From Anaerolineae bacterium (GTDB taxonomy: Bacteria; Chloroflexota; Anaerolineae; UBA4142; SHND01): DNA of 44,833 bases. The notes beneath the pieces were generated by a model, which was not told the DNA's origin, ran no database searches, and saw only the letters and a list, made by a program, of their open reading frames with translations. Position numbers and translations under genes: made by a program. Positions 42,888 to 44,833 of this stretch are shown piece after piece (position 1 is the first letter of the stretch; every line of letters begins with the position of its first letter). Location of the stretch: assembly GCA_022072245.1 (NCBI GenBank), contig JAJVIA010000068.1:8102-52934 (forward strand), in the 5' to 3' direction.

Positions 42888-42922
42888 GCGCCGTATGCCA
42901 AACGCATACGGCGCTTTTTTTT
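42888..42922 (+). terminator. Intrinsic terminator of pnp
   Basis: Perfect 11-bp stem GCGCCGTATGC / GCATACGGCGC with a 5-nt loop and eight Ts. Confidence 0.95.
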
Positions 42923-42942
42923 CGCAAGAATAGATTTTACGT

Positions 42943-42970
42943 TTGCAATTCTGTTTGGCTTGCATACAAT
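42943..42970 (+). promoter_or_regulatory. Promoter for the TerC-type gene
   Basis: TTGCAA, a 16-nt spacer and TACAAT (42965-42970); leader of about 70 nt. Confidence 0.6.
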
Positions 42971-43049
42971 GCTTTTGTAACGCGTTTGCGCGCGCGAACG
43001 TAAGCAAGCTTGTCTGTCGCGCGTAAAATATCAAAACGAGGTTCCGCCA

Positions 43050-44024
43050 TTGTTCGGGCTTGAGGGAATAATTCCGACCGGTTTCATGTGGTTAATTTTT
43101 GGAGCGATTATTTTTGGGCTCCTAGCCATTGATCTTTTTGTATTCAATCGCAATCCGCATGAAATAAAAACCAAAGAAGCGCTTTGGACGAGCGTATTTT
43201 GGATTGGCATTTCGCTGCTCTTTAACGTATTTGTTTTTATCGAACGCGGTCCAACGGCGGGTCTGGAATTTTTCACCGGCTATCTCATTGAAAAAGCGTT
43301 ATCGGTTGACAACATTTTTGTTTTCGTCGTCATCTTTGCCTATTTTCAGGTTCCGCAAAAATATCAGCATCGCGTTTTATTTCTCGGCATTCTCGGCGCG
43401 CTGCTTTTGCGCGGCACATTGATTTTTGTCGGCGCGGCGTTGATTGAACGCTTTGAATGGGTCATTTATGTCTTTGGCGCGTTCTTGATTTTCACCGCTT
43501 ATCGGCTCGGCACGCAAGGGGACGAGGGCGTTCATCCCGATAAAAATCCCATCGTCAAACTGGTGCGCCGCGTCATGCCGGTCACGTCGGATTTTGTCGG
43601 GCAAAGCTTTCTGACGCGCATTGACGGCGTATTGTGGGCGACGCCGCTGCTGGTTGTGCTGCTCGTCATTGAAACGACCGATGTCGTCTTTGCCCTCGAT
43701 TCGATTCCCGCGATTTTTGCCATCACCACCGACCCGTTCATCGTGTTCACGTCGAACGTCTTTGCGATTCTCGGCTTGCGCGCGTTATACTTTTTGCTCG
43801 CGGGCGTAATGAGCAGTTTCCGTTATCTCAAAACCGGGCTCTCGTTTATTCTCGGTTTCGTCGGCGTCAAGATGCTCGTCGGTATTTTCCACGTCGAAAT
43901 TCCGATTCTCGTTTCGCTCGGCGTGATTGTCGTCGTCTTGGCGGTTTCGATTATTGCATCCATCATTGCGCAGCGGCGCGAAGAGCGCGCGCTCGCGCTG
44001 CTCCATGAATCCAACGAGTCATAA
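43050..44024 (+). CDS. TerC/Alx-family integral membrane protein
   Basis: 324 residues, eight or nine membrane helices. Family marks are acidic residues inside helices: FGLLAIDLFVFNRNPHEIKT, EKALSVDNIFVFVVIFAYFQ and VIETTDVVFALDSIPAIFAI. Members are linked to tellurite resistance and, for Alx/MeeY/TerC, to manganese export and metal loading of exported proteins. The start is TTG 43050, behind GAGG at 43038-43041 (spacing 8); no ATG is suitably placed. No manganese riboswitch was seen in its short leader. The MoaD-MoaE gene starts 1 nt after its stop, so the two are co-transcribed. Confidence 0.93.
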   Translation: MFGLEGIIPTGFMWLIFGAIIFGLLAIDLFVFNRNPHEIKTKEALWTSVFWIGISLLFNVFVFIERGPTAGLEFFTGYLIEKALSVDNIFVFVVIFAYFQVPQKYQHRVLFLGILGALLLRGTLIFVGAALIERFEWVIYVFGAFLIFTAYRLGTQGDEGVHPDKNPIVKLVRRVMPVTSDFVGQSFLTRIDGVLWATPLLVVLLVIETTDVVFALDSIPAIFAITTDPFIVFTSNVFAILGLRALYFLLAGVMSSFRYLKTGLSFILGFVGVKMLVGIFHVEIPILVSLGVIVVVLAVSIIASIIAQRREERALALLHESNES

Positions 44025-44025
44025 T

Positions 44026-44833
44026 ATGGCACAGGTGCATGTAAAATTTTTCGCCATCTTTCGCGAATACATTGGCTTGAAAGAGGACTGGCGCGACATC
44101 GAGGCGGGCATGACGGTCCAAGAATTGTGGGACGCGTATGTGGCAAACGCGAAAAATCCGCGCGCCGGCAACATCCGCGCCGCGTTTTCGGTGAATCAAC
44201 GTTTAGCCAAACCCGAAACGATTTTGCACGGCGGCGAAGAAGTGGGTTTCCTCCCCCCCGTCAGCGGCGGCGCGGGTAGGGAACGCTCGCCGCAGCGTTC
44301 CTCGCAACCGCAGCGTTCCCCGCAGCCGCAGCGTTCCTCCCTCTCCACACGCGGCGCGCAACCGAACGCGAAACGAAACGCAAAATCGAGCGCGAAACCA
44401 AACGCGAAACGAAACGCAAAATCGAACGCGAAACCAAACGCGAAACCGAACGTGAAACCAAACGCGAAACGAAACACAAAATCGAGCGCGAAACCGAACG
44501 CGAAACGGCGTTCGTCCCGTACAATTTCGCGCGATTTCGTCGTCACCAAAAAATCGCTTTCGTTGGACGCGCTGGTCGCGCGCGTAGCGCATCCCGGCGC
44601 GGGCGCCATCGTGACCTTTCTCGGCGTCGTGCGCGACAACGCGCATGACAAACAAGTAAAATTTCTAGAATACGAAGCGTATCCCGAACTTGCGGAACGG
44701 ATGCTGGCGCAAATCGGCGCCGAAGCGCAAGAACGCTGGAGCGACGTTCGCCTCGCCATCGCGCACCGCGTCGGACGTTTGAAAATCGGCGACGCGTCGG
44801 TTATCATTGCCGTATCCGCGCCGCATCGGGCGG
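44026..44833 (+). CDS. MoaD-MoaE fusion with long basic repeat linker, 3' partial
   Basis: Runs off the right edge. Residues 1-82 are MoaD, the small sulfur carrier (VHVKFFAIFREYIGLKEDW, then FSVNQRLAK and EEVGFLPPVSGG). The Gly81-Gly82 that must be C-terminal to be thiocarboxylated is here internal. Residues 83-165 are a linker: first Arg/Ser/Pro/Gln-rich, then repeats of NAKRNAKS/NAKP. From about 168 MoaE follows, the large subunit of molybdopterin synthase (GAIVTFLGVVRDNAHDKQVK, FLEYEAYPELAERML, AHRVGRLKIGDASV). The product would convert precursor Z to molybdopterin. In mycobacterial MoaX, a similar fusion is cut after its Gly-Gly. Confidence 0.88.
   Translation, partial: MAQVHVKFFAIFREYIGLKEDWRDIEAGMTVQELWDAYVANAKNPRAGNIRAAFSVNQRLAKPETILHGGEEVGFLPPVSGGAGRERSPQRSSQPQRSPQPQRSSLSTRGAQPNAKRNAKSSAKPNAKRNAKSNAKPNAKPNVKPNAKRNTKSSAKPNAKRRSSRTISRDFVVTKKSLSLDALVARVAHPGAGAIVTFLGVVRDNAHDKQVKFLEYEAYPELAERMLAQIGAEAQERWSDVRLAIAHRVGRLKIGDASVIIAVSAPHRA

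Noticed and set aside
42971-43049. Manganese (yybP-ykoY) riboswitch before the TerC-type gene
   Set aside because: The leader is only about 70-80 nt and shows no matching helices or terminator.
44196-44807. Antisense frames with FAFGFAF-type repeats opposite the MoaD-MoaE linker
   Set aside because: They are the reverse reading of the linker repeats; the + strand frame is continuous through both conserved domains.

Overview
The window looks like a chromosomal stretch from an uncultured Chloroflexota-type bacterium (inference). The grounds are peptide-binding lipoproteins whose post-lipobox linkers repeat VVEK/VQT units, several peptide ABC transporters in a row, an archaeal-type ProS, an rpsO-pnp pair, and strong use of GCG/CGC codons that fills the DNA with GCGC strings. 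No rRNA, tRNA, CRISPR array, phage or transposase gene was seen. The sequence is dense and mostly housekeeping plus transport; accessory content is limited to degenerate dispersed repeats, one 50-bp tandem repeat and one possible toxin-gene remnant.

Layout. (1) 1-5032: a 5'-truncated coiled-coil/nuclease-like protein, a LOG-family protein, an NTF2-like lipoprotein, and a two-gene signalling unit (response regulator with a degenerate GGDEF domain, then a CheA-like kinase). (2) 5108-11403: an exopolysaccharide locus on the + strand with a GT4 glycosyltransferase, two Wzz-type chain-length proteins, a CpsD-type ATPase, RmlA, two 83-residue paralogous proteins of unknown function, and RmlB. It ends in an 18-bp hairpin shared with the convergent MOSC gene. 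(3) 11465-18360, - strand: MOSC protein, a possible PIN-domain tail, two adjacent phosphofructokinases with different active-site signatures, ProS behind a structured leader, a ParB-like protein and a metallophosphoesterase. (4) 18656-20890, +: LysM lipoprotein, Nudix hydrolase, GNAT acetyltransferase.

(5) 20936-37606, +: four peptide-binding proteins, three DppB/DppC-type permease pairs and only one DppD/DppF ATPase pair. Strong sigma70-like promoters precede binding-protein genes, and stable hairpins separate two of the binding-protein genes from the permeases behind them. This suggests binding proteins are made in excess and that all permeases share one ATPase pair. (6) 37646-39824: a candidate transcription-attenuating RNA (a three-helix structure, then a hairpin overlapping a terminator) directly before a CPA2-type cation/proton antiporter. 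(7) 39947-44833: rpsO, pnp (with an RGG-rich tail), a TerC/Alx-type membrane protein, and a truncated MoaD-MoaE fusion whose MoaD Gly-Gly is internal and followed by a Lys/Asn/Ala-rich repeat linker of about 80 residues.

The best candidates for something new are the antiporter leader RNA, the MoaD-MoaE fusion, and the pair of 83-residue proteins inside the dTDP-sugar locus. None could be checked against a database here; all names come from motifs read by eye.
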